Assembly: GCA_046330075.1 (NCBI GenBank)
Contig: JAXLTL010000002.1
Coordinates: forward strand, 186,001-250,000
From: JAJTFW01 sp046330075
Lineage (GTDB): Bacteria > Bacteroidota > Bacteroidia > AKYH767-A > OLB10
Direction: 5' to 3'
DNA: 64,000 bases
This document shows positions 7,905 to 16,508 of this stretch, one piece after another. The translations under genes and the position numbers were made by a program. The notes below the pieces were generated by a model. It was not told where the DNA came from, ran no database searches, and saw only the letters and a program-made list of their open reading frames with translations. Each line of letters begins with the position of its first letter. Within the stretch, counting starts at the first letter, position 1.

Positions 7905-9917
7905 ATGGACATGCGAAAAATTATTTTATTGTTTCTCTTCGTCCCCTTGTTCGTACATGCTCAGCAGGCTGAAGTAAGCGAGCAGGGCATCGAAACACTG
8001 CAGGAAGTTGTGGAGACAACCGGAAGCACCGAACTGCCTGTTCCCGATGATGAAGAGAGCCTGATGCTCGACCTGAATACTGCTGATCCCGCCGAGTTGC
8101 TGCAGTCACCCTTGCTTAGTCCTGTCCAGGCACAGGCAATTCTCCGGCACAGGTCACGTTTTGGCCGGCTGCTGAAAATTGAAGAGCTGCAGGTAATCGA
8201 TGAAATGGATACAACAACCATTCGCAGGATCCGGAAGTATCTGCGGTGCGGGATGCCGGTTGTCGACAGCCGGTTTCGTCCATCAGAGGTGTTGGCAGCA
8301 GCACGACACGAACTAACGTTGAGGGGGAGGAGAAATCTCGGCGATAAATCAGGATATGGCAGCGACGGAAATTATCCGTTTTATACCGGTGACGCGAATC
8401 AGCTCTACCTTCGGTACAGGATGACTGCCGGAGGACATTTCAGCGCCGGAGTGGTGATGGAAAAGGATGCCGGTGAGAGGTTTCTCGACAGAGCTAACGG
8501 CGGACGTATGGACTTCTTCAGCTGGCATGTGTTTTTTCGGCCCTCAACACGATTAAAAATGCTGGCACTTGGGGACTATCAGGTGCAGTTCGGGCAGGGG
8601 CTCGTGGCATGGAACGGTATTTCACTGGGTAAAAGCACAGAAGTACATCAGGTATACCGACGTGGCGCGGGTTTCAGGTCGTACTGTTCTTCCGGAGAAT
8701 CTGGATTTTACAGAGGAGTTGCTGTGGCGGCAGGAGGGAAGAGGGCTACATTTCATGGCTGGTTTTCTTATCGCCGTCTGGATGCATCATTATTTCCGGT
8801 GGATACAACGTTTACGGTATTTGAGGTGAGCAGCATACAGCAAAGCGGATTACACCGGACCGGAGAAGAGATGAGCCGGAAGGCTAATCTGGGACAAACG
8901 GTGGCAGGGTTGCATTGTCAGCAGGAGCAACGCAGATGGCGTCATGAATTGACCATGCAATATACCGGTTACGATTATCCGCTATGGCCCGGAGATGATC
9001 CATATGAACGCTTTGATTATACAGGGAAAAATTTCTTCGCTGCCGGCTATTCGGCGAGGTGCCTGCTTTCTAACGGTAGTGCCTATACGGAAATTGCCGG
9101 AGATCGGGAAGGAGATATAGCATTCCTTTCGGGGCTTGTGCTGATGCCTGATCGTCTATTTACCGTTAGTACCCATTTGCGCCATTATCCGCGCGGATAT
9201 CAGTCGCCGGGAGCAGATGCTTTGCGTGAAGGGTCAAAGGTGCAAAACGAAGACGGATGGTTTACCGGCTGCATGTGGCAGGTACACCAGCAGGTGCGGC
9301 TGCAGGGATATCTTGATGTATTCCGTTTCCCCTGGCTGCGATATACTGCCTCTGCTCCTGTTGATGGAAAAGAATGGCTCCTGCAGTGTACCTACCTGCC
9401 TTCCCGTACCACGGAGGTTTATATTCGGTTCAGGCAAGAAGAAAAACCCGCGGATTTGGCTGAAGAACCGATGAAGGTACCGGTGATGTCGCGACAAAAG
9501 AACCTGCGGCTGAATCTGCAATGGATGCAGGGGAAAAATATTGAATTCAGCGCACGCTGTGAATGGGTCAGACAGGTCACTATTAACGGTACAGGAACAG
9601 GTATTTTGTTTTATCAGGAAAGCAGATGGAAACCCATGGGAAAACCATGGAATCTGGCCGCCCGCTGGTCGGTGTTCAGGACCGGCAGTTACGACACCCG
9701 AATTTACAGCTACGAACAGGACATGGCCGGGTCCTTTAGTCTGCCCGCCTATTACTCCTCTGGAATCCGCTACTACCTGCTCTTGCGATACCGTTTGATG
9801 AAAGGACTCGATTGCTGGATCCGGTACAGTTGCACCCTCTATAACGGTGGGGCTGAAACAGATCTAATGCCCGAACCCTCGCGGGAAATCAAGACCCAGA
9901 TCCGATGGCAATTTTAG
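7905..9917 (+). CDS. Helix-hairpin-helix protein with C-terminal outer-membrane barrel-like region
   Basis: A 670-residue exported protein. Residues 1-20 are a signal peptide ending FVHAQQ. At about 54-112 is a helix-hairpin-helix region (LDLNTADPAELLQ, then SRFGRLLKIEELQVI) like the ComEA DNA-binding domain. The remaining ~550 residues are strand-rich with many aromatic residues and end in RWQF, as outer-membrane barrels do. Similar fusions are known in Bacteroidota without an assigned role. Met1 and Met3 (7911) are both possible starts. The ComEA resemblance suggests nucleic acid handling at the cell surface, but that is inference. The 4-base gap from the 7097 gene supports a two-gene unit. 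Confidence 0.75.
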   Translation: MDMRKIILLFLFVPLFVHAQQAEVSEQGIETLQEVVETTGSTELPVPDDEESLMLDLNTADPAELLQSPLLSPVQAQAILRHRSRFGRLLKIEELQVIDEMDTTTIRRIRKYLRCGMPVVDSRFRPSEVLAAARHELTLRGRRNLGDKSGYGSDGNYPFYTGDANQLYLRYRMTAGGHFSAGVVMEKDAGERFLDRANGGRMDFFSWHVFFRPSTRLKMLALGDYQVQFGQGLVAWNGISLGKSTEVHQVYRRGAGFRSYCSSGESGFYRGVAVAAGGKRATFHGWFSYRRLDASLFPVDTTFTVFEVSSIQQSGLHRTGEEMSRKANLGQTVAGLHCQQEQRRWRHELTMQYTGYDYPLWPGDDPYERFDYTGKNFFAAGYSARCLLSNGSAYTEIAGDREGDIAFLSGLVLMPDRLFTVSTHLRHYPRGYQSPGADALREGSKVQNEDGWFTGCMWQVHQQVRLQGYLDVFRFPWLRYTASAPVDGKEWLLQCTYLPSRTTEVYIRFRQEEKPADLAEEPMKVPVMSRQKNLRLNLQWMQGKNIEFSARCEWVRQVTINGTGTGILFYQESRWKPMGKPWNLAARWSVFRTGSYDTRIYSYEQDMAGSFSLPAYYSSGIRYYLLLRYRLMKGLDCWIRYSCTLYNGGAETDLMPEPSREIKTQIRWQF

Positions 9918-10021
9918 GATTTTCTGCTATTTTACCGTGAATTTACCTGACTCACCGCAATGCGTTTCAGAATATGTAGGGTATGCCTTATATTCGTTCC
10001 CACACAATACCTGACAAACGC

Positions 10022-12856
10022 ATGAACAAAAAATTATTCCTGACGGCAGTAGTGTTTCTTACGCTGCCGTTCATTACGCTTGCCGGAGGGAGCGCCAAAC
10101 GCACTTCGACCTATCGTCTCCCGGCTGGAGTTACGAGTAAGGAGTATGCCCCACGAACCATCATTTTTCGTGTTGCTCCACAGTATCGGTCACTCTGTTC
10201 CGAAAGTAAAATACAATCCGTCGCATTTGAAAAAGCCATCGGTAGTTTAGGAACTGTAAAGTACAGCAAAAAATTTCCTCAGCATCTTCCCCCGGCCACT
10301 CCGAAAAATGAAAGAGGAGAAGATCTGGTAGATCTTTCATTGATCTATGAGCTGCAGTTTACCGGTGATGTTTCACTCGAGAAAGGCATCAACAGTTTAC
10401 TGGCAACCGGGCTGTTTTTATATGCCGAGCCGAAGTTTATTCCCACAACACAATACACACCCAATGACCCCGGAACCGGATTGCAGTACTTTCTTCAGAA
10501 GATCAATGCCTACGCTGCCTGGGATATCCACAAAGGAGATACCAGCACGGTCATAGGGATAACTGACACCGGTACCGATACAAATCATCCTGATCTGGCA
10601 TCCAACATCAAACTTAACTGGGCGGATCCGGTGGATGGAGTAGACAATGATGCGAATGGTTATATCGATGACTTTCTTGGCTGGGATCTTGGAGAAAACG
10701 ACAACGATCCACAGGTAAATGCCAATGCGCATGGTTCTCACGTTTCAGGCTGTGCAGATGCAGTAACCGATAATAACACAGGGGTAGCATCGCCGGGCTA
10801 CAAATGCAAATTTATTCCGGTGAAGATCGCGGATGCCAGTGGAGCATTGACCATGGCTTACGAAGGAATTGTTTATGCAGCAGACAGAGGTTGCCAGATC
10901 ATCAACTGTTCCTGGGGTGGTGCCGGAGCCGGCAGTTTCGGACAGAACATCGTTGATTATGCAACCATCAATAAAAACGCACTGGTTGTTGCAGGGGCGG
11001 GTAACAATGCAAACAGCGCCAGATTCTATCCTTCAGCCTATGATCATGTCATCTCTGTCGCCTCTACCGGTAACAATGATGTAAAATCCAATTTCAGCAA
11101 TTACGGATATTATGTAGATGTATGTGCTCCGGGGTCCAATATCTACACTGCACAATGGGATGACACCTACCAGGTACAGAGCGGAACATCCATGGCCTCA
11201 CCAATTGCTGCAGGATGTGCTGCGATTATTAAATCCTACAATCCTTCCTTTACTGCGTTACAGGTTGGTGAACAGTTACGGATGTCATGCGATGATATCT
11301 ACAGCACTCCCGGTAACGGGGTATACGATGACCTGCTCGGACATGGACGTGTAGATCTGTACAATGCCCTGAACTATGCAGGTCCTTCTGTACGCATGCG
11401 GAATATTGCAGTGACTGATAACAATGACAATATATTCATCGTAGGTGATACGATTCGCCTTACTGCTGACTTTGTAAACTATCTGCAGCCTACCACCAAC
11501 CTCGTGGTCACGATGACTTCACCGGCCAGTTACATCACTATCATTGACAACGCTACTACCGTAGGTGCTCTTGGAACATTGGCGACAGCCAACAATACGG
11601 CCGATCCCTTTGTGTTCAAGATCAACAGCAACGCTTTGCAGAATGCCAATCTCGTATTACGTTTCGCCTTGCAGGATGGTGCCTATGATGATTTTCAGGT
11701 ATATGAGATGATCATCAATGTCGACTATCTCAATATCACTATCAATGATGTGTTTACGACCAATTCCAGCAAAGGAAGAATCTGCTACAACAGTACCGGT
11801 CAGGCTGAAGGACTTGGATTTGATTTCCTCACTAATGGTACAGTTGCCTATGAAACCGGATTCATGGTAGGAATCAATAGCAATGTATCCGACAACGTGC
11901 GAGGTGCCTCAACAAGTGCTACAGATGAAGACTTCAATCCGATCGTGACTATTCAGAAACATGAACCGGGAATCTGGTCTGACTTTGACACTTATGGATC
12001 ATTCAACGATGCTACCAATGCAACATCTCCATTAGGACTCACGATGGATTACCGTACGTTCTCATGGAGCAATTCTCCGGATGCCCGTTATCATATTTTC
12101 GAATACAAAATCAGAAATACCGGAAGCGTAACACGCAGTAATGTTTATGCCGGAATTTTCTCCGACTGGGACATTCAGACGTATGCCAACAATAAGGCCG
12201 GTGAAGATGCCGGACTGAAGATGGGCTATGCCTGGTGTACAGATGCGGGAGGATATTATGCCGGCACCAAGTTGCTGACAGCTTCAGGCGCATTCAGACA
12301 TTATGCGATTGACAATGTGAGCGGCGGCGGAGGTGGCACTGACCTCACAGATGGTTATGACGACACTGAAAAGTACCTTACACTCTCTACCAATCGTTCT
12401 ACTGCAGGTGGAACCGGTACTGGAAATGATGTAATTGATGTAGTGGGAACCGGTCCATTTACACTGGCACCCGGAGATTCGGTCGTTGTGGCGTTCGCGC
12501 TGATTGCAGGTACCGAGCTGACCGACATACAAGGCAGCGCATCTGCTGCGCAGATAAAATACGATCTGCTTACCGGGCTTGATGAAAACAACAACAGTGG
12601 TATCCTTGCCACCAATGCTTGGCCTAATCCGTCAACCGGTCTGATTACCATTCCGGTTTATCTCAAAGAAGCTTCAAGAATCACCATTGATGTATATGAT
12701 CCGACAGGTAAAAAGATTGAAGTCAGGGAAATGGGACAACTGGTAGCCGGCGAACATTCGTTCAATCTTGATCTGAGCGGACTCTCCGGAGGGCTCTATT
12801 TCTATCGGCTTTCAAATGAGAAAGGATTTGTAACAGGCAGTGTCGTAAAAGAATAA
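10022..12856 (+). CDS. Secreted subtilisin-like serine protease with T9SS sorting domain
   Basis: A 944-residue S8-family protease. The start is taken at 10022 because the signal peptide begins there (MNKKLFLTAVVFLTLPFITL); 13 codons upstream are open but not signal-like. The catalytic triad is visible: Asp182 in TDTGTDTNHPD, His237 in HGSHVSG, and Ser390 in SGTSMASP. Residues 24-140 look like an inhibitor-type propeptide. Beyond the catalytic domain (about 170-455) lie beta-rich modules. The C-terminus is a T9SS type A sorting domain (AWPNPSTG to SGGLYFYRLS). It is predicted to degrade external protein at or beyond the outer membrane. A strong terminator follows at 12877. Confidence 0.93.
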   Translation: MNKKLFLTAVVFLTLPFITLAGGSAKRTSTYRLPAGVTSKEYAPRTIIFRVAPQYRSLCSESKIQSVAFEKAIGSLGTVKYSKKFPQHLPPATPKNERGEDLVDLSLIYELQFTGDVSLEKGINSLLATGLFLYAEPKFIPTTQYTPNDPGTGLQYFLQKINAYAAWDIHKGDTSTVIGITDTGTDTNHPDLASNIKLNWADPVDGVDNDANGYIDDFLGWDLGENDNDPQVNANAHGSHVSGCADAVTDNNTGVASPGYKCKFIPVKIADASGALTMAYEGIVYAADRGCQIINCSWGGAGAGSFGQNIVDYATINKNALVVAGAGNNANSARFYPSAYDHVISVASTGNNDVKSNFSNYGYYVDVCAPGSNIYTAQWDDTYQVQSGTSMASPIAAGCAAIIKSYNPSFTALQVGEQLRMSCDDIYSTPGNGVYDDLLGHGRVDLYNALNYAGPSVRMRNIAVTDNNDNIFIVGDTIRLTADFVNYLQPTTNLVVTMTSPASYITIIDNATTVGALGTLATANNTADPFVFKINSNALQNANLVLRFALQDGAYDDFQVYEMIINVDYLNITINDVFTTNSSKGRICYNSTGQAEGLGFDFLTNGTVAYETGFMVGINSNVSDNVRGASTSATDEDFNPIVTIQKHEPGIWSDFDTYGSFNDATNATSPLGLTMDYRTFSWSNSPDARYHIFEYKIRNTGSVTRSNVYAGIFSDWDIQTYANNKAGEDAGLKMGYAWCTDAGGYYAGTKLLTASGAFRHYAIDNVSGGGGGTDLTDGYDDTEKYLTLSTNRSTAGGTGTGNDVIDVVGTGPFTLAPGDSVVVAFALIAGTELTDIQGSASAAQIKYDLLTGLDENNNSGILATNAWPNPSTGLITIPVYLKEASRITIDVYDPTGKKIEVREMGQLVAGEHSFNLDLSGLSGGLYFYRLSNEKGFVTGSVVKE

Positions 12857-12876
12857 TCAGCCATCGGCAGATTAAA

Positions 12877-12912
12877 GGGAGGCTGTTTCAGGTAAACAGC
12901 CTCCCTTTTTTT
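12877..12912 (+). terminator. Intrinsic terminator after the S8 protease
   Basis: A perfect 12-base stem (GGGAGGCTGTTT with AAACAGCCTCCC), a 5-base loop and a run of seven T. It stands 21 bases after the protease stop. Confidence 0.95.
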
Positions 12913-13006
12913 ATCCTTTTACACCCTTAAAATGATCCTTTTATACTTCGTTTTACAAGCCTTTTTAACTGATAATCAGCAATAAGCACGAAACCCGAAC
13001 AAATAT

Positions 13007-13037
13007 TTTGGTAATATCCACTCTTCGCTTATTTTTG
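13007..13037 (+). promoter_or_regulatory. Promoter of the tRNA-Val region
   Basis: TTTG at 13007-13010 and TATTTTTG at 13030-13037 are separated by 19 bases, a full match to the Bacteroidota -33/-7 promoter. The expected transcript begins just before the broken tRNA copy at 13056 and runs through tRNA-Val. Confidence 0.75.
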
Positions 13038-13055
13038 CAGTCCCAATTACAAAAA

Positions 13056-13096
13056 GGGAGCATAGCTCATCCCGATAGCTATCGGGAGGTTCAGAG
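13056..13096 (+). pseudogene. Broken 5' copy of tRNA-Val interrupted by a palindrome
   Basis: The first 14 bases (GGGAGCATAGCTCA) equal the start of the intact tRNA-Val. The next bases are an 18-base palindrome in place of GCT, and then GGTTCAGAG matches the tRNA again. Similarity is lost in the anticodon arm. It lies 74 bases before the intact gene and downstream of the same promoter, so it is a tandem partial copy that would be transcribed as leader. Confidence 0.8.
13070..13087. repeat. 18-bp perfect palindrome inside the broken tRNA copy
   Basis: TCCCGATAGCTATCGGGA is its own reverse complement. It sits exactly at the D-loop position of the tRNA duplicate; its centre AGCT coincides with the AGCT of the tRNA D arm. 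Confidence 0.9.
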
Positions 13097-13129
13097 TAAC
13101 TGCTAACTAAATTATAGTAAAAACTTATT

Positions 13130-13204
13130 GGGAGCATAGCTCAGCTGGTTCAGAGCATCTGCCTTACAAGCAGAGGGTCACAGGTTCGAATCCTGTTGCT
13201 CCCA
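13130..13204 (+). tRNA. tRNA-Val (anticodon UAC)
   Basis: The cloverleaf can be folded by eye. Acceptor stem GGGAGCA pairs with TGCTCCC. The D arm follows GCTC. The anticodon stem TCTGC/GCAGA holds the loop CTTACAA with anticodon TAC at 13165-13167, and the T arm is CACAGGTTCGAATCCTG. The discriminator is A at 13204; CCA is not encoded. UAC reads valine codons. A terminator hairpin begins about 10 bases later. Confidence 0.97.
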
Positions 13205-13214
13205 CAAATAAGAC

Positions 13215-13243
13215 AAAAAGGCCACTCGCAGAGTGGCTTTTTT
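13215..13243 (+). terminator. Terminator of tRNA-Val
   Basis: A 7-base stem GCCACTC/GAGTGGC with loop GCA, preceded by an A run and followed by six T. The same hairpin core recurs four more times in the following array. Confidence 0.85.
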
Positions 13244-13940
13244 CATTTCCGGCAGGCCTGTAAGCTTGCTTACAAAGGCCGGGACGGAAATGAAAAAATC
13301 AACCCGATTAGGGTTGACCCTTTTTGTATTTCAAGATGGGGAAAACAGGATCATGCGCAGCATACTCCTGTTTTTCCCGATGCCGGCCACTCGCAGAGAG
13401 GCTTATTTCATTTTGGATGGCCCTACAAGCTTGCTTGTAAGCGAATCTAAAACAACAAAAGCCTGCCGGCGCAGCAGGCGGGCTTTTTCATTTTCAAGAT
13501 GAGGAAAACAGGATCATGCGCAGCATACTCCTGTTTTCCCTGATGCCGGCCACTCGCAGAGAGGCTTATTTTATTTCGGACGGCCCTGCAAGCTTGCTTG
13601 TAAGCGAATCTAAAACAACAAAAGCCTGCCGGCGCAGCAGGCGGGCTTTTTCATTTTCAAGATGGGGAAAACAGGATCATGCGCAGCATACTCCTGTTTT
13701 CCCCGATGCCGGCCACTCGCAGAGTGGCTTATTTCATTTCGGACGGCCCTGCGCTTGCTTGTAAGCGAATCTAAAACAACAAAAGCCTGCCGGCGCAGCA
13801 GGCGGGCTTTTTCATTTTCAAGATGGGGAAAACAGGATCATGCGCTGCATACTCCTGTTTTTCCCGATGCCGGCCACTCGCAGAGAGGCTTTTTGTATAT
13901 CGAACAGGCCTGTAAGCTTGCTTACAAAGGCCGGGACGGA
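13221..13940 (+). repeat. Hairpin repeat array, period about 163 bp
   Basis: The core GCCACTCGCAGAG starts at 13221, 13386, 13549, 13712 and 13873 (spacings 165, 163, 163, 161). A full middle unit holds several hairpins in order: GCCACTC-type; AAGC-TT-GCTT; AAAGCCTGCC/GGCGGGCTTT followed by T; and GGGAAAACAGGA/TCCTGTTTTCCC enclosing an ATGC-GCA-GCAT stem. The first and last units carry another hairpin, TCAACCC/GGGTTGA. Open frames through the array exist in several phases only because the repeat lacks stops. No protein is supported. Confidence 0.88.
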
Positions 13941-13944
13941 AATG

Positions 13945-13978
13945 AAAAAATCAACCCGATTAGGGTTGATTTTTTTTG
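13945..13978 (+). terminator. Terminator closing the hairpin array
   Basis: TCAACCC (13951-13957) pairs with GGGTTGA (13963-13969) around GATTA, with an A run before and eight T after, so it could work in both directions. A weaker copy lies at 13295-13325. From 13979 to 14267 no gene can be supported. Confidence 0.8.
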
Positions 13979-14267
13979 TATTTCGGGAGGAGGAAATCAT
14001 CGTTGGAAAAATCATCGCCACTGGTTTCTGGACCTCCCGTTCTGCGTGTGGGACATCTACCGAATGGAATGTTCGTTATCCCGCAACCGGCCGTGGTGCT
14101 GCTCCTACGGGGCTGGGATTTTTCTTGTTTTAACCCTTACAACAATTAACCCCAATTTTCCACGCTTCGTGGAGAAGATGGGATATCGGGTTACCTTTTT
14201 TACATCCTTGTATAAAGATTAAACACCCGCCTATTTTAAAACCGTTACGCTATTTAATTCTCACACT

Positions 14268-15071
14268 ATGCGTAACATCTTATGGATCGGTCTGGGCGCG
14301 GCCTTGATGATCACCTCCTGCGGGAGTAAACAAACTGCTGAAAGAGCAATTGCTTCTTCTGAATCAGTAGCCTCTGAACCGGCTGCTGCTGTCTCTGCTG
14401 CCGACTCGGTCGGTTCTGCTGCTGTTATCCGTACCGCCGAATTGCGTCTTCAGTTTGATGCAATGCCGAAGGCACGTCAATCGCTCTCTGTATTAGTCCG
14501 GAAGTATCAGGGCTATATCGCGCATGAACACGAAACACGCTCCGAAGGCCGGCTCGAAAACCAATTGGAGATCCGCGTTCCGCAACAGGCGTTAACGGCA
14601 TTGTCGGAGGAGCTTTGTTCGAGTGCAAAGTATGTGGAACAGAAGGAGCTGAATGTGGATGATGTGAGTATGGAATTCACGGACGTGCAGGCACGATTGA
14701 AGGCGAAGCAGGAGCTGGAGAAACGGTATCTGCAATTATTGCAGCGCACGGGTAAAATCAGTGAGATGCTGGAAGTGGAACAGCAGATGAATGTGGTGCG
14801 TTCGGAGATTGAGGTGATGCAGGGACGATTGAATTACCTCAATAATAAAGTGGCGATGGCTACACTAACGGTAAGCATGTACGAACTTTTACCGGTTACC
14901 TCTTCTCCGCAACGGGGATTCTTAACCCGGGCAGGCGAGAATTTTGTCAGCAGTTTTCACCTGCTGACCGAAGCAATTCTCTTTCTGATCTCGCTTTGGC
15001 CGCTGGCATTGATTCCCGGACTGGCCTTGCTGGTTATACGGATCAGTAAACGCAAAATGAAAATAGTGTAA
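14268..15071 (+). CDS. DUF4349 domain lipoprotein
   Basis: A 267-residue envelope protein. The N-terminus is a lipoprotein signal with the lipobox LMITSC (Cys18). A Ser/Ala-rich linker leads to a DUF4349 domain: beta strand (RTAELRLQFD), then a long coiled-coil-like helix pair about 125-195 (VQARLKAKQELEKRYLQLL and EQQMNVVRSEIEVMQGRL). Near the C-terminus is one transmembrane segment (ILFLISLWPLALIPGLALLV) followed by a basic tail. A lipid anchor plus a C-terminal membrane helix implies an inner-membrane location facing the periplasm. The biochemical role of DUF4349 is unknown. It is monocistronic, closed by a bidirectional terminator. Confidence 0.85.
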   Translation: MRNILWIGLGAALMITSCGSKQTAERAIASSESVASEPAAAVSAADSVGSAAVIRTAELRLQFDAMPKARQSLSVLVRKYQGYIAHEHETRSEGRLENQLEIRVPQQALTALSEELCSSAKYVEQKELNVDDVSMEFTDVQARLKAKQELEKRYLQLLQRTGKISEMLEVEQQMNVVRSEIEVMQGRLNYLNNKVAMATLTVSMYELLPVTSSPQRGFLTRAGENFVSSFHLLTEAILFLISLWPLALIPGLALLVIRISKRKMKIV

Positions 15072-15072
15072 C

Positions 15073-15107
15073 AAAAAAAAAGGCTGCCGGTCTGGCAGCC
15101 TTTTTTT
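15073..15107. terminator. Bidirectional terminator
   Basis: GGCTGCC (15082-15088) and GGCAGCC (15094-15100) form a stem flanked by nine A and seven T. It serves the forward DUF4349 gene and the converging 15126 gene. Confidence 0.93.
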
Positions 15108-15125
15108 GTGCTGTTCGAAAGTGGA

Positions 15126-16103
15126 TTACTTTGTAACGATCAACGGCAGGCGTGTAGTGCCTTTGCCATTGTTCACGATCAGGAAGTAATTGCCGGCAGC
15201 CAGATCCGAAACCGGTAACTGTATCTGCTGACCAAATCCGCTCAGATACCGGGTATCCGATTTCACCAGTTTACCAGAGAGGTCATAAATACCGAAATGT
15301 GCATTGCCTGCAACAGAACTGTTATAGCTGAGTGTACAGTGCGTTGAAGCAGGATTCGGGAAGAGCGTAGCTCCGTTGAGTACGTTTTCTTCTAAACTCT
15401 GTGCCGCAGTTCCGGTTACCAGAATGTCGTCAACTGCCATCAGGTTATCATCGGTAGCATCGTGGAGGAAGGCAATGTAAATGGTTTGACCAGAGTATTG
15501 AGCAAGGCTCGCACTGAATGGACGAAGCAATCCGATGAATGCTGAACTGTCTGTGTCAAATTCCACATAGGTAGAGTCAGAACCATGCAGGAATCCGGGA
15601 GAAAATACATACGCAGAGAAATCAAATCCTGCGTTGCTTCCACTGATGTATTCACCTGCAATATAGATAGTGTCGGTGAAGCTTGTCGGGAAGTTGTCGG
15701 AGGTTGATACCAGTACTTTGTATCCGTCGAGGTATCGTGGAGTCTGACGCGGAGCAGCTCTCCAGCTGAGATTTGCATTCGCATCTACTATCTGAATCGG
15801 TGGTGTTACAAAGTAGTTGGAGGCAGTGGCAACCGTGGAGAACCAGGATGAACTGAAGATACATCCTGTGGTGTCGTTCGTTCCAAATGCAATATCGTTC
15901 CAGAACCAGTTGCCCGGACGCCCGTTTGCATCTGTGTTGTTGTCGTTGTCGAAACTTACCCAGGTAGTGTCGAAACCACCGGTAAACGTTGGCCAGTTCG
16001 CAGAATTGTCAACGTTGAAGTTCTCATAGGCCAGTGTGTCTTGTGCGCGAAGACCTGTAACTGCCATAAGCAACATAAGTAGTAGAGTAGAAGTTTTTTT
16101 CAT
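15126..16103 (-). CDS. Secreted protein, choice-of-anchor J-like with T9SS sorting domain
   Basis: A 325-residue protein with signal peptide (residues 1-20, ending GLRAQ). One jelly-roll-like adhesion module of the choice-of-anchor J type covers about 25-235 (strands such as YFVTPPIQIVDANANLSW, and the ending LMAVDDILVTG). A T9SS type A domain forms the C-terminus (ATLFPNPASTHCTLSYN to AAGNYFLIVNNG). Such modules are common in Bacteroidota surface proteins and probably bind ligands; the exact ligand is unknown. The upstream region holds TATCTTTA on the reverse strand near 16123-16130, one base off the -7 consensus. Confidence 0.85.
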   Translation of the reverse strand: MKKTSTLLLMLLMAVTGLRAQDTLAYENFNVDNSANWPTFTGGFDTTWVSFDNDNNTDANGRPGNWFWNDIAFGTNDTTGCIFSSSWFSTVATASNYFVTPPIQIVDANANLSWRAAPRQTPRYLDGYKVLVSTSDNFPTSFTDTIYIAGEYISGSNAGFDFSAYVFSPGFLHGSDSTYVEFDTDSSAFIGLLRPFSASLAQYSGQTIYIAFLHDATDDNLMAVDDILVTGTAAQSLEENVLNGATLFPNPASTHCTLSYNSSVAGNAHFGIYDLSGKLVKSDTRYLSGFGQQIQLPVSDLAAGNYFLIVNNGKGTTRLPLIVTK

Positions 16104-16508
16104 AAGCGGTTTGTTTGAGTTAGTGTAAAGATAATAATATTTTTTATTTGCATTTTGTAATCCTTAGATATTCAATTATTTATAATTACTTTAATGAGAT
16201 ATTATTGTCTGAAAATCTCCTTTAATCAGTTCAAACCGGTTATGATCACTACAATTACATCGCTTACTGATTGGTTTTATCGGCAGCGACGATTTCTTTG
16301 GAGAAAAGCTTATTCACCGATGCATTATTCTCATTTGCCTACTTTACAATTGCCACACATATGAACGTCAGGTGAAGAGGTTTTTGCAAGGAGCTCTTTT
16401 TCACTGTTTAATAAAGTTGTTCAACTTTAAAAACGAGTTGTTTGTGAAGGAGATAGAGAAGATGTGAACGAGAATAGCCTGTAATTTTATTTGCTCATAA
16501 CTATACTA
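16104..16508. other. AT-rich divergent intergenic region
   Basis: About 400 bases between divergently transcribed T9SS-protein genes. It should hold both promoters, but apart from the near-consensus TATCTTTA at 16123-16130 I see no gene, repeat or strong hairpin. Confidence 0.6.

Noticed and set aside
9983..10021. Upstream start of the S8 protease
   Set aside because: The first 13 codons do not suit a signal peptide; the following Met begins a typical one.
13196..14222. Several long overlapping open frames across the hairpin array
   Set aside because: They exist in different phases because the repeat unit lacks stops; the peptides are repetitive copies of the array, have no start or ribosome-site logic and no known domain.
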